A DNA stretch of 64,000 bases, taken from contig NZ_CABVHJ010000026.1 of the NCBI RefSeq assembly GCF_902497745.1, positions 1-64,000 on the forward strand, written 5' to 3'. The first letter of the stretch is position 1, and each line of letters begins with the position of its first letter. The notes under the pieces are model-generated. The model did no database searches, was not told the DNA's origin, and saw nothing but the letters and a program-made list of their open reading frames with translations. This document shows, piece after piece, positions 7,981 through 15,988 of the stretch. The stretch is from Pseudomonas fluorescens. Lineage in GTDB: Bacteria; Pseudomonadota; Gammaproteobacteria; Pseudomonadales; Pseudomonadaceae. Made by a program: the position numbers and the translations under genes.

Positions 7981-8724
7981 ATGAATTATCTACACAACAA
8001 AGTCGCCATCGTCACCGGCGCATCTTCCGGTATCGGGGCGGCCACGACGCGCGCGCTGGCGGCACAAGGGGTTCGCGTGGTTGCCGCTGCTCTGGACGCA
8101 ACGGGTCTGCAGGCTTTCGTCGCCGAGTTGCGTGATGCCGGTCACGACGTGGCCGCTTTTACCACTGATGTAACCCGACTGGATCAAACACGGGCGCTCG
8201 CCAGATTCGCGCAGGACACTTATGGCGCTGTCGACATTCTAGTGAACAACGCAGGGCTGATGCTGTTCTCCAACTGGGTCGACCTGGCCGTGGCGGATTG
8301 GGACAAGATGATCGACGTGAACATCAAAGGCTATCTCAATGCCACAGCGGCCGTACTTCCAAAGATGCTGGAGCAGAAGTCCGGGCAGATCCTCAACATG
8401 GACTCAGTGGCCGGCCATCAGGTCGGGCCAGCGGCGGGTGTTTACAGCGCTACCAAATTTTTCGTGCAGGCCATGACCGAGTCCATGCGCAAGGAGTTGG
8501 GCGTGCAGCACGGCATCCGCGTCAATACGGTCAGCCCCGGCGTCATCAATACCGGCTGGGCGGACAAGGTCATTGACCCAGAGGGGCGCAAGGCCGCCCA
8601 AGAACTGAACCGCATCGCCATCGCACCTGACGATATCGCGCGTGCCGTGATCTACGCGCTCAACCAGCCGGAAAACGTCACCGTCAACGATCTGATCATT
8701 TCGCCGACGCGCCAGGATTGGTAA
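7981..8724 (+). CDS. Short-chain dehydrogenase/reductase
   Basis: A 247-residue classical SDR. The cofactor motif TGASSGIG (12-19), NNAG (89-92) and the catalytic Ser142, Tyr155 and Lys159 (YSATK) are all present. Acidic residues do not follow the second strand strongly, so NADP(H) or NAD(H) use is open. A strong ribosome site (aggag) precedes the ATG, 46 bp after the ene-reductase. The two probably act on the same carbonyl/enone substrates. It is close to the YdfG-like oxidoreductases of unknown specificity. Confidence 0.92.
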   Translation: MNYLHNKVAIVTGASSGIGAATTRALAAQGVRVVAAALDATGLQAFVAELRDAGHDVAAFTTDVTRLDQTRALARFAQDTYGAVDILVNNAGLMLFSNWVDLAVADWDKMIDVNIKGYLNATAAVLPKMLEQKSGQILNMDSVAGHQVGPAAGVYSATKFFVQAMTESMRKELGVQHGIRVNTVSPGVINTGWADKVIDPEGRKAAQELNRIAIAPDDIARAVIYALNQPENVTVNDLIISPTRQDW

Positions 8725-8740
8725 CCGTCGGCTGTTCCTG

Positions 8741-8770
8741 CTGCCGGGTGCCAATCCTGGCTCCCGGCAG
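8741..8770 (+). terminator. Intergenic GC-rich hairpin (possible attenuator/terminator)
   Basis: CTGCCGGG-t-GCCA pairs with TGGC-t-CCCGGCAG around a 4-base loop. The downstream sequence is only weakly T-rich (CCTTTGTC), so it may reduce rather than stop transcription into the next gene, or protect the 3' end of the upstream message. Confidence 0.6.
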
Positions 8771-8805
8771 CCTTTGTCACTCACCTCCAACGATAGGAAA
8801 CAACC

Positions 8806-9192
8806 ATGTCCAGGAACATCAAAGCCGTGCCGACTGCTGAATACAACGCTGTGATCGCCACCGCCAATCAATACGTAGAAGGCCTTCGCATGGGTAGCGC
8901 GCAAGGCGTCGCTCAAGCCTTCCATAAAGAGGCAGTGATGTACGGTTTCACCAACGGCGAACTGCTCGGCGGCCCGATCAAGAACCTGTTCGATTTTGTC
9001 GAGAAGAACGGTGCAGCTCCCGAGATCCGTACGCGACTCGACGTGCTGGCGATCACACCGACCACTGCGGTGGTGCGTGTGGATATGGAAACGGATGCAA
9101 TTGGCGCCGACTACAACGACTACCTGACCCTGATCAAAATCGACGGTGCCTGGAAGGTCATCGCCAAGGTGTATCACCAGTTCGAGGGCTGA
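8806..9192 (+). CDS. NTF2-like (lumazine-binding type) small protein
   Basis: A 128-residue protein with the SnoaL/NTF2-like alpha-plus-beta cone pattern. An N-terminal helix (NQYVEGLRMGSAQGVAQAFH) is followed by a helix-strand pair (AVMYGFTNGELLGGPIKNL) and antiparallel strands ending DYLTLIKIDGAWKVIAKV. Such proteins are small-molecule binding or catalytic cones. No catalytic dyad can be assigned. It follows the SDR in the same direction and probably belongs to the same transcript. Confidence 0.75.
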   Translation: MSRNIKAVPTAEYNAVIATANQYVEGLRMGSAQGVAQAFHKEAVMYGFTNGELLGGPIKNLFDFVEKNGAAPEIRTRLDVLAITPTTAVVRVDMETDAIGADYNDYLTLIKIDGAWKVIAKVYHQFEG

Positions 9193-9200
9193 GTACCCAT

Positions 9201-9228
9201 CGATCCCGGCAGTCTGCTGCCGGGATCG
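9201..9228 (+). terminator. Perfect 12-bp intergenic hairpin
   Basis: CGATCCCGGCAG and CTGCCGGGATCG form a perfect stem around TCTG directly after the NTF2-like gene. It shares the CCCGGCAG core with the hairpin at 8741-8770. There is no T tract. Confidence 0.65.
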
Positions 9229-9256
9229 GCGAACATCCATTTCAAGGGTTTATGCC

Positions 9257-9691
9257 ATGTCGATGGTTGAGTTTTCCGCTGTCATGGACGGCGATGCACA
9301 AAAGATCTGGAACGTAGTGAGGCAGTTTGGCGAAATTCAGGCCTGGCATCCTTCGATTGCGAGCAGCCATATCGAGGGCGGGGGGGCTGAAAGGCCAGGT
9401 TGCATTCGCACACTCTCGCTGACCGATGGGGCAGTTGTCAGAGAGCGTCTGTTGTCGGTTGATGAATCAACGTTAACGTTGTCCTACCGCTTTGAAGAGG
9501 CGCCTTTGCCGCTCGACAATTATGTGGCCAGCGTGAAGCTGGTCGCTTTGACCGGGCAAGACAAAACGCTCCTCAGTTGGTCGGCGAGTTTCGATCTTCA
9601 AGAGCCGAATGACGCTGAGCACTATCAGGCACTGATCCGCAGCCTGATCGTCGACGGTCACAATGGGCTGCAGGCATTACTGGCTGAGTAA
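9257..9691 (+). CDS. SRPBCC (polyketide cyclase/START-like) family protein
   Basis: A 144-residue SRPBCC protein: strand, then 'DAQKIWNVVRQFGEIQAWHP' (the helix pair typical of polyketide cyclase 2 proteins), a seven-stranded sheet and a long C-terminal helix (YQALIRSLIVDGHNGLQAL). The fold encloses a hydrophobic pocket for a lipid- or polyketide-like ligand. The ATG at 9257 follows an AAGGG. It lies in the same direction as the ene-reductase/SDR series, and a ligand-binding role in that pathway is possible. Confidence 0.8.
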   Translation: MSMVEFSAVMDGDAQKIWNVVRQFGEIQAWHPSIASSHIEGGGAERPGCIRTLSLTDGAVVRERLLSVDESTLTLSYRFEEAPLPLDNYVASVKLVALTGQDKTLLSWSASFDLQEPNDAEHYQALIRSLIVDGHNGLQALLAE

Positions 9692-9712
9692 CACAGCACA
9701 CAACGTTTACAC

Positions 9713-9740
9713 GCCCGCATTCCTGCGAGGAATGCAGGGC
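9713..9740 (+). terminator. Intergenic hairpin
   Basis: GCCC-GCATTCC pairs with GGAATGC-a-GGGC around TGCGA between the SRPBCC and methyltransferase genes. This is the third hairpin in successive intergenic gaps of this series. There is no T tract. Confidence 0.55.
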
Positions 9741-9807
9741 ATGAGACGAATGAATTTTTCCTCGCGCTCACTTCGGCGTAGCGTGCTCAAAAACAAGGAG
9801 CATTGCC

Positions 9808-10563
9808 GTGAGCCAAACCTCGACCTCTCCCGCAGAAAAATTCGACACCTTGCGCGCCAGCGAATACGCCCGACAAAGCCGCATCGCCCTGGCCGGCTAC
9901 GACACCTGTCACGATCTGGCGGCCTGCATGTTGGCCGCCAGTCTCGGTTCGCGTCCGGCCAACATACTGGTGGTCGGCGCTGGCGGTACGGCGCAGGAAA
10001 TCATTGCAATGGCGGCGCTGGAACCGCAGTGGCGTTTCATCGCCGTTGATCCTTCCGCGCCGATGCTTGAAGCCGCCGTGCAGCATTTGGAGGTCAACGA
10101 CTTGCTGCACCGGACGCAAGTGCACCTCGGGGATGTCGAGGACTTGCCGGCGGATGCATCATTCGACGCGGCGACGTTGATCGGCGTGCTCCATCATTTG
10201 AACGGTGATGAACCCAAGCGCCAGATCCTGCAATCGATTCACGCACGTCTCAAGCCGGGCGCGCCGCTGATTGTCGCGGGCAACCATTACGCCTATGCCA
10301 GTCAGCCATTGTTGCTGGAAGCGTGGGGCCAGCGTTGGCGACAGCAGGGCGCCAGCGCAGAAGAGGTGAAGGCCAAGCTGGGCAAGATTCTGCAAGGCGC
10401 CGATCCACCGCATTCCGAGGCGGCGGTTCAGGCGCTGTTGCACGAGGCGGGATTTGGTGAAGCGACGCGGTTCTTCAGCAGTTTGTTCTGGGGCGCGTGG
10501 CTGACGTGTAAAACGGACGCCTCTAAAAGTAGCGACTCGGCACTTCTCCCAACACTTGCTTGA
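9808..10563 (+). CDS. Class I SAM-dependent methyltransferase
   Basis: A 251-residue Rossmann-fold methyltransferase. Motif I is ILVVGAGGTAQE (about 52-63), the acidic residue after strand 2 is in FIAVDPSAPML, motif post-I is GDVEDLP and motif IV is IGVLHHL. Start is GTG, preceded by AAGGAG. The substrate is unknown; the class resembles small-molecule O- or C-methyltransferases. Its last 41 bases overlap the end of the convergent AraC remnant, so part of its C-terminal tail (after WGAWLTCK) may be read-through sequence added when that remnant decayed. Confidence 0.88.
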   Translation: MSQTSTSPAEKFDTLRASEYARQSRIALAGYDTCHDLAACMLAASLGSRPANILVVGAGGTAQEIIAMAALEPQWRFIAVDPSAPMLEAAVQHLEVNDLLHRTQVHLGDVEDLPADASFDAATLIGVLHHLNGDEPKRQILQSIHARLKPGAPLIVAGNHYAYASQPLLLEAWGQRWRQQGASAEEVKAKLGKILQGADPPHSEAAVQALLHEAGFGEATRFFSSLFWGAWLTCKTDASKSSDSALLPTLA

Positions 10564-11050
10564 ACACCGTCGCAAACGCACTGGAGCTGCTGTAACCCAA
10601 GTCCATGGCGACCTGTGTGACCGACTGACCTTTGCCCAGCATGACAATCGCCGCCAGCAGACTGGCTTGCTGCCGCCATTCGATATAGCTGATCCCGGTG
10701 TGCAGCCGAAAGTGTCGGGTAAAGGTGCATCGGCTCATGCCCGCACGGTGCGCCATTTCATCAATACCGACCTGCAAAGAAGGTTGTTGCAGAAACGCAC
10801 GGCATACCGTCGCCAATCGAGGTTCTGCCGGCAACGGCGCGTTGAGCGAAAGCGCAGGCATGCTGGCGATTTCATGCAGCAGCGACCCCATTAAATGGCC
10901 TTCATGCCCTTGAGTGGAATAGCGCGGGGACATCGATGGCTTTTCACAGCAGGTGGCGCAACAACGGCGACATCTCCAGCACCTGGCATTGCCCCGGCAG
11001 TCCGAGGCGCTGCGCCGCTTGTTTACTGGTGATCCCCTTGGGGTCAGGGC
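10523..11050 (-). pseudogene. Truncated, frame-broken AraC-family regulator
   Basis: The C-terminal half is intact: PALSLNAPLPAEPRLATVCR, then two helix-turn-helix units ending GYSSSSAFATVFKQVLGE. Upstream, the family's 'CQVLEMSPLLRHLL' segment lies in another frame, interrupted by TGA after LRHLL and by a frame change before YSTQGHEGHLM. The N-terminal cupin-like sensor of about 90 residues is missing. The GNAT gene stops 18 bases before the remnant begins. An internal start such as the ATG of MGSLLHEIASM could still make a DNA-binding fragment, but a full-length regulator is not encoded. Confidence 0.8.
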
Positions 11051-11067
11051 ACGTGCACGCAATGCTG

Positions 11068-11616
11068 CTACGCCTGCGGGTTCGCCAGCCACTGTGCTCT
11101 GGATAATCCGTAGCACTTGCACAGGGCGGGTGCCCCGGAAAGGTTCAGTTCGGCGTCATATAAGTGCCCGGCGCCGATTTTCAACAGCGCTTTTTGCGAA
11201 CGAATGTTGGCGGGGCCAATGTGGAAATAGACGATGTCGTAGGTCTTGAAGGCATGCTCCAGCATCAATCGCTTCAACTCACGATTGGCATCGCCACCCC
11301 ATTTCGCCCGCACCAGAAAGGTGTAGCCGATGGCGATATTTTCGGGTTGATCAGGCGGGGAGTAGTAGCTGGACATTCCCACGATCTGCCCCGACTCGAT
11401 ATCGATGACGGCGAGTGCTTTTGCGCTGGCCAGTCGTGCCGCGAAGTACGCTTCAAATACCTGCCGTTCATAGCGATCGCTGGCGGGGTGGCCGGCCCAG
11501 ATGAGAGGGTCACTGGCGGCTAGAAACATTGCTTCAACATCACTGGCGGTCAACGCCCTGAGTGTCAGCGTGCTTCCGTACAGAGCGGGTTGGCAGTCGA
11601 ATTTGTTTACAGGCAT
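11068..11616 (-). CDS. GNAT-family N-acetyltransferase (RimJ/RimL-like)
   Basis: A 182-residue acetyltransferase of the RimJ/RimL type (Acetyltransf_3). It begins with LYGSTLTLRALTASDVEAMF; the central strands are 'LAVIDIESGQIVGMSSYY' and 'IAIGYTFLVRAKWGGDANRE', where the acetyl-CoA pyrophosphate loop sits. It ends with NIRSQKALLKIGAGHLYDAE. The acceptor (protein N-terminus, antibiotic or polyamine) is unknown. It sits where the N-terminal half of the AraC gene should be, which suggests it arrived with, or was left by, the rearrangement that broke that gene. Confidence 0.87.
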   Translation of the reverse strand: MPVNKFDCQPALYGSTLTLRALTASDVEAMFLAASDPLIWAGHPASDRYERQVFEAYFAARLASAKALAVIDIESGQIVGMSSYYSPPDQPENIAIGYTFLVRAKWGGDANRELKRLMLEHAFKTYDIVYFHIGPANIRSQKALLKIGAGHLYDAELNLSGAPALCKCYGLSRAQWLANPQA

Positions 11617-11765
11617 GGTGTCCGTTCCTGGTCGATCCGGGGGGTGCGGCCAGTTTAGGGCGGGGAACGGTCAAGGAAAGATCCAATTCGAGGGGGATTC
11701 GTGGGGCCACTCGGTCTTAGAGCTTGCTTTGATGATTCGGGTTTTTATCCGGCAAGTAATTTGCC

Positions 11766-12494
11766 TTATATCATTCTAAGCAACGCCGCTTTGATAATGG
11801 CTTCTGAACGTGTTGAAGAATTCATTTTTCGGGTGAACTGTTTGACGTGAAAGTATACGGTCGCACGCGTGACGTTGATGGTGTCGGCCACTTGCTTGGA
11901 TGTCAGGCCATCAGCGAGCAGGCGCATTATGCGTACTTCACGAATATTTAGCTGACTGCTCGCCACGGATTGGCTGCATTTCGACAGGTGACTTATTTTT
12001 TTGGCGACCATTCGTGATTCCGAGAACAATGTTTCGTATGTTTCATTGAAGTCAATGTCGGGTCGGTCTGCGTTCGCCCAAATCAGAGTCAATGACGCCA
12101 CGCTGCCGTTACGCATGGGATAAATTAAAGTCGAAGCATCTGCCAGGCGATTGGCTGCGGACGTTTTTACCAATGTGACAATGCTCGGTGACGACAGGGG
12201 CAGCCCGTTGCTCCAGTGATGTATTTCTACGTCACTGGCTATATCCAGAACCGGGTCCATCATCCAGATTTTTTCCTGGTCGTAGATAACCCGACAGGAA
12301 AAGTCAAAGTTGTCAGTGAGATAGACTTTCGGAAGTGATACGGGGACTGCCGCCTTGTAGAAAATTGCATAATGGCTGCAGTTTGTCTTTAGCAGGATCC
12401 TCCTTGTCAGTTCCTTTTGAAACGTGCCCGCGAATGAAACTCGCGCGTAGTCAAATGCTTGTCGAAAATCAACGTTATGTTTAGCCACGACCAT
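11766..12494 (-). CDS. LuxR-solo transcriptional regulator
   Basis: A 242-residue regulator with an N-terminal autoinducer-binding-like domain and a C-terminal LuxR helix-turn-helix (LNIREVRIMRLLADGLTSKQ onward). Aligned by eye with TraR, the pocket residues D70, P71 and W85 correspond to D80, P81 and W94, and Y61 to Y71, but W57 is replaced by Cys67. No luxI-type synthase is present. A changed W57/Y61 pair is known in plant-associated LuxR solos that respond to non-AHL signals. It is divergent from the pore-forming-protein gene, which it probably regulates. Base composition is lower in GC than its neighbours. Confidence 0.88.
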   Translation of the reverse strand: MVVAKHNVDFRQAFDYARVSFAGTFQKELTRRILLKTNCSHYAIFYKAAVPVSLPKVYLTDNFDFSCRVIYDQEKIWMMDPVLDIASDVEIHHWSNGLPLSSPSIVTLVKTSAANRLADASTLIYPMRNGSVASLTLIWANADRPDIDFNETYETLFSESRMVAKKISHLSKCSQSVASSQLNIREVRIMRLLADGLTSKQVADTINVTRATVYFHVKQFTRKMNSSTRSEAIIKAALLRMI

Positions 12495-12607
12495 ATCTAT
12501 CCTTGATTCGGTATCAGGGGCGAACCGTCAGGCTAGCTAGAGGTTGCAGAGTTTTCAACCAGACAGGCGCAAGTCGACTCAGAGATAAGGTCGCGTAGCA
12601 CATGAAT

Positions 12608-12628
12608 ATGTTGAAAAACTATCAACAT
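12608..12628. promoter_or_regulatory. Candidate LuxR-solo operator (perfect 7-bp dyad)
   Basis: ATGTTGA-N7-TCAACAT is a perfect inverted repeat 114 bp before the LuxR start and 104 bp before the toxin start, in the divergent intergenic region. Its 21-bp length fits a lux-box-like dimer site although the sequence differs from the canonical ACCTG type. Confidence 0.6.
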
Positions 12629-12731
12629 TAGTAGTTATAGGGCGTTTTTTTCAACCACGCTGATCGTGGCTGCCATTGATGGGCAGCCGAGTACGGTGAA
12701 GAATCTGCCTGAAATAATGGAGAAAACTATC

Positions 12732-13616
12732 ATGAATGATATCGACACGATCACTAACGCATGGGGGCGCTGGAAAACTGCTCAATACGGAACAACCTGC
12801 TGGTTTACTGAAAGCACACAATATGCCCGTAACAAAGACACCAAGAATTACATGCAATATCAAACCAATGTGACGCCACCGAGAGATCTGGTGTACTCGA
12901 GTTTTGTGCAAAAAGATGGTGGCAGCGCTCTGTTAGGTAAATACGACACTGTCAATGACGGCGGTCAGGTCATAGAACATGTGGTGAGTTTGCAACAAGG
13001 CTTGACGGATACCTTTACCTGGAGCGTTACGGAACAACTCAAAGTCGGCGTCACGGTAAAAGCCAACGCGGGCATTCCACTAGTAGGTGGCGCGGAAACA
13101 AGCAGTACCGTTGAAATGACCCTGTCTTCAACGCAGGGCGCGAGCGAGTCCAAGGCCTCCAATTATGGTGCGTCGACCAAAGTGCCAATTTCTCCCCACA
13201 CCCACGGATGGGGTGAGGTCGACTTGAGCTTCACCGAACTGAATACCCAGTGGGTCGGGAACGTCTGGCTGCAAGGATACGTTGCCATCTGGTTCAATAA
13301 TAAAGTGGCAATCAACAATAACGGTGATTACCACTATTTGTGGTTCATCCCGGTTCAACAGGTTTTCTCCGAGTGTATTCAACATAACATCATCAGCACT
13401 TCCGGCTACATCGTACAGGGCGGCGGGGTGACTGCTCAGGCCAGCGGGACGTTCCACAGCAGCATGGGCCTGAGCTTGAAAACCATCGCCCATGAACAGC
13501 CATATCCCGGAAAATCAGAAGCGGTCAAAACCTATTACGGTTATGTAAGTACTCGACCGGAAGTAGAATTTAAAACCATCTCAGCTATCAATGAATCGAG
13601 AGATAACGTGGATTGA
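12732..13616 (+). CDS. Probable aerolysin-like beta-pore-forming protein (ETX/MTX2-like)
   Basis: A 294-residue protein without a signal peptide. Residues about 95-165 have the alternating pattern of the aerolysin superfamily insertion module: TFTWSVTEQLKVGVTVKANA, then IPLVGGAETSSTVEMTLSST, then KVPISPHTHGWGEVDLSF. The N-terminal 90 residues are probably the receptor-binding head. The ATG follows GGAG by nine bases. The divergent LuxR solo suggests signal-dependent expression. Related Pseudomonas beta-PFTs such as monalysin act on insect gut. Without a secretion signal, release would need lysis or another route. Assignment rests on pattern only, not on an alignment. Confidence 0.65.
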   Translation: MNDIDTITNAWGRWKTAQYGTTCWFTESTQYARNKDTKNYMQYQTNVTPPRDLVYSSFVQKDGGSALLGKYDTVNDGGQVIEHVVSLQQGLTDTFTWSVTEQLKVGVTVKANAGIPLVGGAETSSTVEMTLSSTQGASESKASNYGASTKVPISPHTHGWGEVDLSFTELNTQWVGNVWLQGYVAIWFNNKVAINNNGDYHYLWFIPVQQVFSECIQHNIISTSGYIVQGGGVTAQASGTFHSSMGLSLKTIAHEQPYPGKSEAVKTYYGYVSTRPEVEFKTISAINESRDNVD

Positions 13617-13644
13617 CGGTCGTCTCTGATTAATCAGTCGACCC

Positions 13645-13676
13645 GGCCAGCACTTCTGAAAAAAGAAGGGCTGGCC
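13645..13676 (+). terminator. Hairpin after the pore-forming-protein gene
   Basis: GGCCAGC...CTTCT pairs with AGAAG...GCTGGCC around gaaaaa, 29 bases after the stop. It is a strong stem without a T run, so it is a probable terminator or 3' stabiliser. Confidence 0.65.
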
Positions 13677-13746
13677 AGGTTCAAAGTCTGTTTCCGGCCA
13701 TTCAAGGGGAATGCTGGGTTCAGTTAGGCAAACAGGCAGCATAGAT

Positions 13747-13881
13747 CAGCCGCGCCACTGCTCAATAAACAGTACCAGCGCAATGATGATCATGATCAAC
13801 CCAGACGCTCTGCTGACCTCGACGCTGGTGATGAAAAGGGTGGTGCAGGATCGGCCGTTGCCGTTGTAGCTGAGGGGGATT
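13747..13881 (-). other. Open segment without start codon, hydrophobic tail
   Basis: Directly after the DUF2986 stop, a shifted minus-strand frame stays open and reads IPLSYNGNGRSCTTLF, then VEVSRASGLIMIIIALVLF, then IEQWRG and a stop at 13747. It resembles the end of a membrane protein with one helix. There is no convincing start, so it may be a remnant or a downstream extension reached by frameshift. I do not recognise it. Confidence 0.3.
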
Positions 13882-14037
13882 TCAGCTTTCGCTGGTTTCG
13901 ACTGGCTCTGCGGCTTCAGCTTCCAGTTTCGCCCGGTCAGCCTTGCTGATGTACTTGGGTTTTTTCGGCGCGAGTTTGGCGCTGGCCTTTTTGGCCTTTT
14001 CCTTGAACAACTGCTTGAGTTTCTTTTGGCGATTCAT
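13882..14037 (-). CDS. DUF2986-family small basic protein
   Basis: A 51-residue protein beginning MNRQKKLKQLFKEKAKKASA, with PKKPKYISKADRAKLEAEAA in the middle, which is the DUF2986 signature. It is very lysine-rich, with an acidic tail (EPVETSES). It is predicted to be cytoplasmic and possibly nucleic-acid or ribosome associated; no function is established. It is too short for most gene callers but conserved in Pseudomonas and other gammaproteobacteria as I remember the family. Confidence 0.82.
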   Translation of the reverse strand: MNRQKKLKQLFKEKAKKASAKLAPKKPKYISKADRAKLEAEAAEPVETSES

Positions 14038-14206
14038 GTTTCTACCCGGTCTGCAAGTTTGAATATCGGTTAGCGAAGGGCGTAAACGTACGCATCAATG
14101 GCTGCGCCGTCGGTCGACGTCCGGTCCATTATCTCCACGTTTGCGCTTTGCCCTCGAAAAGGGGCGAATCCTGACGTAAGCCTCGGGCCAAGGCAATGCC
14201 AATTCC

Positions 14207-15115
14207 TCACATGGCGATAAAGTCGCGTACAGCCTTGATGGTCGGCGCCGGGGCTTCCTCCATCAACCAATGTCCCGCTGCTGGAATGACCACCTCGGTC
14301 ACGTTGTCTGCAGCATTGCGCATGACGATCGCTTCATTGTTGCCGAAGGACTTTTCACCGCCCACGGCCAGCACCGGCATGCTCAAGTGTTTCTGCAGAA
14401 CCGGAGCATTGTCGAGGGCGTCCTGACGGATGCTGCGGAAGTGGGCGAATGCGGCGCGCATGGCGCCAGGGCGGGCGTAAAGCTTGGCGTAGTGCTGACG
14501 GGTGCCTTCATCGACTTTGGCCGGTGTGCCGGCGAACTCGTTCCAGAAACGGTCGAGGTAGATGCGCTCACGTCCGGCCACCAGACGCTCCATGTCCGCA
14601 CCGCCAAAATCGAAGTGCCAGAGCATCGGCGAACGAACGATGTCGTTCCACGGTGTGATACCGGGCACGGGCGCATCCATCACCACCAGCCGCTCGGTCA
14701 GTTCGGGATAACGCGCGGCATAGGCGAACGCGACCATGGTGCCGATGTCATGCCCGATAACCACCGAATGCTCGATCTTCAGTGCGCTCAACACCTGACG
14801 AATGTCGCCGGCCTGGGTCTTCTTGTCGTAGCCGCCCTCCGGGATCGACGACAACCCCATGCCACGCAGATCCGGCACCACTACGGTGTGGTCACGGGCC
14901 AGATCCGCCGCCAGCGGTGCCCACATATCGCCGGTATCGCCGAAGCCATGCAACAGCACCACGGCCGGCCCCTTGCCACCGACCCGCACGTGCAGGGTGG
15001 CGCCTTCGACCTTGATGTCCTGAGTGTGGAATGTCGGCGGGAAGGAGACGATGTCGGCAAAAGCCTGGAAACTCAGGGCCATAAAGGCGAGGGCGGCCAA
15101 TAGCGGACGAGTCAT
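14207..15115 (-). CDS. Secreted epoxide-hydrolase-like alpha/beta hydrolase (Cif-like)
   Basis: A 302-residue alpha/beta hydrolase with a signal peptide (cleavage after AFA, near residue 20). HGFGD (56-60) gives the oxyanion hole, Asp123 in VIGHDIG is the nucleophile, and the late His is in PAAGHWLMEE. An Asp nucleophile points to epoxide hydrolase or dehalogenase chemistry rather than an esterase. The cap has WHFDF and LVAGRERIYLDRFW, as in P. aeruginosa Cif, with His in the ring-opening position; the partner Tyr of Cif seems to be Phe here (AHFRSIR). It is periplasmic or exported and monocistronic. Confidence 0.82.
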   Translation of the reverse strand: MTRPLLAALAFMALSFQAFADIVSFPPTFHTQDIKVEGATLHVRVGGKGPAVVLLHGFGDTGDMWAPLAADLARDHTVVVPDLRGMGLSSIPEGGYDKKTQAGDIRQVLSALKIEHSVVIGHDIGTMVAFAYAARYPELTERLVVMDAPVPGITPWNDIVRSPMLWHFDFGGADMERLVAGRERIYLDRFWNEFAGTPAKVDEGTRQHYAKLYARPGAMRAAFAHFRSIRQDALDNAPVLQKHLSMPVLAVGGEKSFGNNEAIVMRNAADNVTEVVIPAAGHWLMEEAPAPTIKAVRDFIAM

Positions 15116-15180
15116 GACGAAGTCTCCAAGCGTGGGGGGATGGAGAGAGCGTAGACGTATCGATCAGGGCCGGCGGAGTT

Positions 15181-15327
15181 TCATCTGCAAGCAAACGCCG
15201 CCTCGATAAACGCCCCCAGCGCCTGCTCTTCAAGAATTTCGATCGAGAAATGTCCTAAGCGTTTCGGCAGCCAGATGATGCGCGTTCCGGACGGGTGTCG
15301 ATGGGCTGGGCTGTAATCGATGGTCGG
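15181..15327 (-). pseudogene. Possible gene fragment
   Basis: A 48-codon open stretch bounded by stops, without a start codon. It reads SGTRIIWLPKRLGHFSIEIL followed by EEQALGAFIEAAFACR. The amino-acid composition and helical pattern look like real protein, so this may be the end of a deleted gene. I do not recognise the family. Confidence 0.3.
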
Positions 15328-15385
15328 TCAGCCGGAATAAACTAAGCTGATGTGTAACGTCAAGTTGACACAGGAGCATCCCACC

Positions 15386-15871
15386 ATGAAGGCACGCCCG
15401 ATGATCAAGTCACGCACGTTGATTGCAACGATTTCTTCCCTGGCCCTGGTTTTCAGTTCGGCGATGACATTGGCTGATCCCGGTAATGGAAAAGGCCAAG
15501 GCAATGGCAAGGGCAATTCGCAGGACGTGCAGGGACACGGTAACCAGAAAGGCAATGGCGGCAACAAGGGCAACAACTCCGGTGATAACTGGAGTCATGG
15601 CCCAAGCATTGATCGCGGCAATGTGCTCGGGATTGTCGGCGGCTACCGTGACTACTGGAGTCCGGGGCCTGCGCTGCCACCGGGCATTCAAAAGAATCTT
15701 GCACGCGGCAAACCGTTGCCGCCCGGTATCGCGAAAAAACTCGATGGACGTCTGGTCGGTCATCTGCCGCATTACGATGGTTATGAATGGCAGCAGGTGG
15801 GCACGGACCTGCTCCTCGTTGCGCTCGCAACCGGGCTGATTTATGAGGTCCTCAACGGGGCGTTTGATTAA
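15386..15871 (+). CDS. CigR-like (RcnB-type) membrane-associated protein
   Basis: A 161-residue exported protein. A signal peptide (cleavage near ALA of MTLADPG) is followed by a Gly/Asn/Lys-rich low-complexity stretch (GNGKGQGNGKGNSQDVQGHG...). Then come two copies of a (P)LPPGIxKxLxxGKPLPPGI-type motif and a hydrophobic C-terminal segment (DLLLVALATGLIYEVL). This matches the anti-virulence regulator CigR family as annotated in pseudomonads; CigR of Salmonella sequesters an effector kinase. The ATG at 15386 follows AGGAG. The function here is not known. Confidence 0.75.
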   Translation: MKARPMIKSRTLIATISSLALVFSSAMTLADPGNGKGQGNGKGNSQDVQGHGNQKGNGGNKGNNSGDNWSHGPSIDRGNVLGIVGGYRDYWSPGPALPPGIQKNLARGKPLPPGIAKKLDGRLVGHLPHYDGYEWQQVGTDLLLVALATGLIYEVLNGAFD

Positions 15872-15988
15872 GACGCCCCTTGGGAAATGCTGCAGTGGCC
15901 AGGTTTTTTTTGCCTGCCGGCAGTGGTCTGTGCTGATGGCGCGAGTGGCAGTAGATTTGCCTGCAACACGGCGCGCCACCCACTTTGA

